Below, piece by piece: positions 63,561 through 64,000 of a DNA stretch of 64,000 nucleotides. The notes under the pieces are model-generated. The model worked only from the letters and a program-made list of their open reading frames with translations. It had not been told where the DNA came from and did not search any database. A program made the translations under genes and the position numbers. Source of the stretch: Rhizomys pruinosus (lineage: Eukaryota; Chordata; Mammalia; Rodentia; Spalacidae); the NCBI GenBank assembly GCA_009823505.1, contig VZQC01003052.1:2611087-2675086 (forward strand), given 5' to 3'. How positions within the stretch are numbered: the first letter of the stretch is position 1; every line of letters begins with the position of its first letter.

Positions 63561-64000
63561 CCTTTTTTACCCACAGTCCAAGATGATGACCCTTTTGTAA
63601 CTCTTTCAAAATATTCTATAACATTCATTTATTTGGCAGAATAGTCTAGCTTTTCTGCCTCTGGAAGATCTAGGTTAAAAAGAAATGAGACAGTCCATGG
63701 CCTCAAGGAATTATAGCCTTTGAACAAGGCAAACACACAATAGGCAAATACGTCCTGTATAGCTGTGAGGTACAGGGACCCCATATCGAGTGTAGAATGG
63801 CTCTGCCACTTTCTAGTTGTAGCTAAGCCATCTAAACTCTCCACTTCAACATGTAGGAAAGGTTAAAAGAACCATGTACATAGAACATGATCTGTATATA
63901 GAAAAACATTTATCATGCCTTGTATTGTAACCATGTAGAAGGATGCGTGGGGTCCCACACAGTGGAGGAGAACTACCTGATTTATGGGATAGTATGAACT
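63561..64000. other. Unique intergenic sequence at the window end
   Basis: Nothing recognised. Confidence 0.35.

Noticed and set aside
48000..64000. Search for the last exons of SCG5, expected upstream of GREM1
   Set aside because: I looked on the minus strand for sequence that could encode its conserved C-terminal segment and found none; the gene probably starts beyond the right edge.

Overview
This is a vertebrate, specifically rodent, genomic window. The evidence is dense B1 (7SL-derived) and B2 (tRNA-derived) SINEs, LINE-1 copies, an MT-like ERVL-MaLR provirus and one spliced gene that reads as mammalian gremlin-1. The B1 and B2 copies share variants unlike the mouse forms I remember, such as a B1 end reading ACTACAGGGAGACCCTGTCT and a B2 start reading GAGAGATGGCCTAG. 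This suggests a rodent outside the mouse/rat genus pair, but I cannot name the species from sequence alone.

The only protein-coding gene I can support is GREM1, on the minus strand at about 5.2-18.54 kb. Non-coding exon 1 (18382 to about 18540) lies in a CpG island with a TTTAAA box and a CCAAT box. It is followed by a 9,437-bp intron (8945-18381), and exon 2 starts one base before the ATG. Exon 2 carries the whole 184-codon ORF (8389-8943) and a long 3'UTR that probably ends near 5.18 kb. The intron holds SINEs, dinucleotide tracts and a 5 x 55-bp minisatellite. From general knowledge of mammalian synteny, FMN1 should lie beyond the left edge and SCG5 beyond the right edge. I searched for the C-terminal SCG5 exons and did not see them.

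Layout: 1-3.5 kb, two truncated antisense L1 5' halves; 3.5-5.2 kb, old L1 3'-end sequence, a CA repeat and a B1; 5.2-18.6 kb, GREM1; 18.6-26.6 kb, upstream intergenic DNA with many SINEs; 26.6-47.65 kb, a nested L1 complex with antisense copies and one sense copy carrying promoter monomers, plus a solo LTR; 47.65-51.06 kb, a composite SINE cluster and a complete two-LTR MaLR provirus; 51.06-64 kb, gene-free DNA with scattered SINEs, one L1 3' end and microsatellites.

Two single N bases (30703 and 35223) each sit at the join of a near-exact repeat of the preceding kilobase. In both cases the following copy is full of single-base indels. I read these as assembly patches made from uncorrected long reads, so the L1 region from 30.7 to about 40.5 kb should not be used for fine analysis. 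I found no undescribed gene system. The most useful observations are the assembly artefacts, composite SINE insertions that share one target-site duplication, the L1 promoter monomers and a possible GREM1 uORF whose stop overlaps the start codon.
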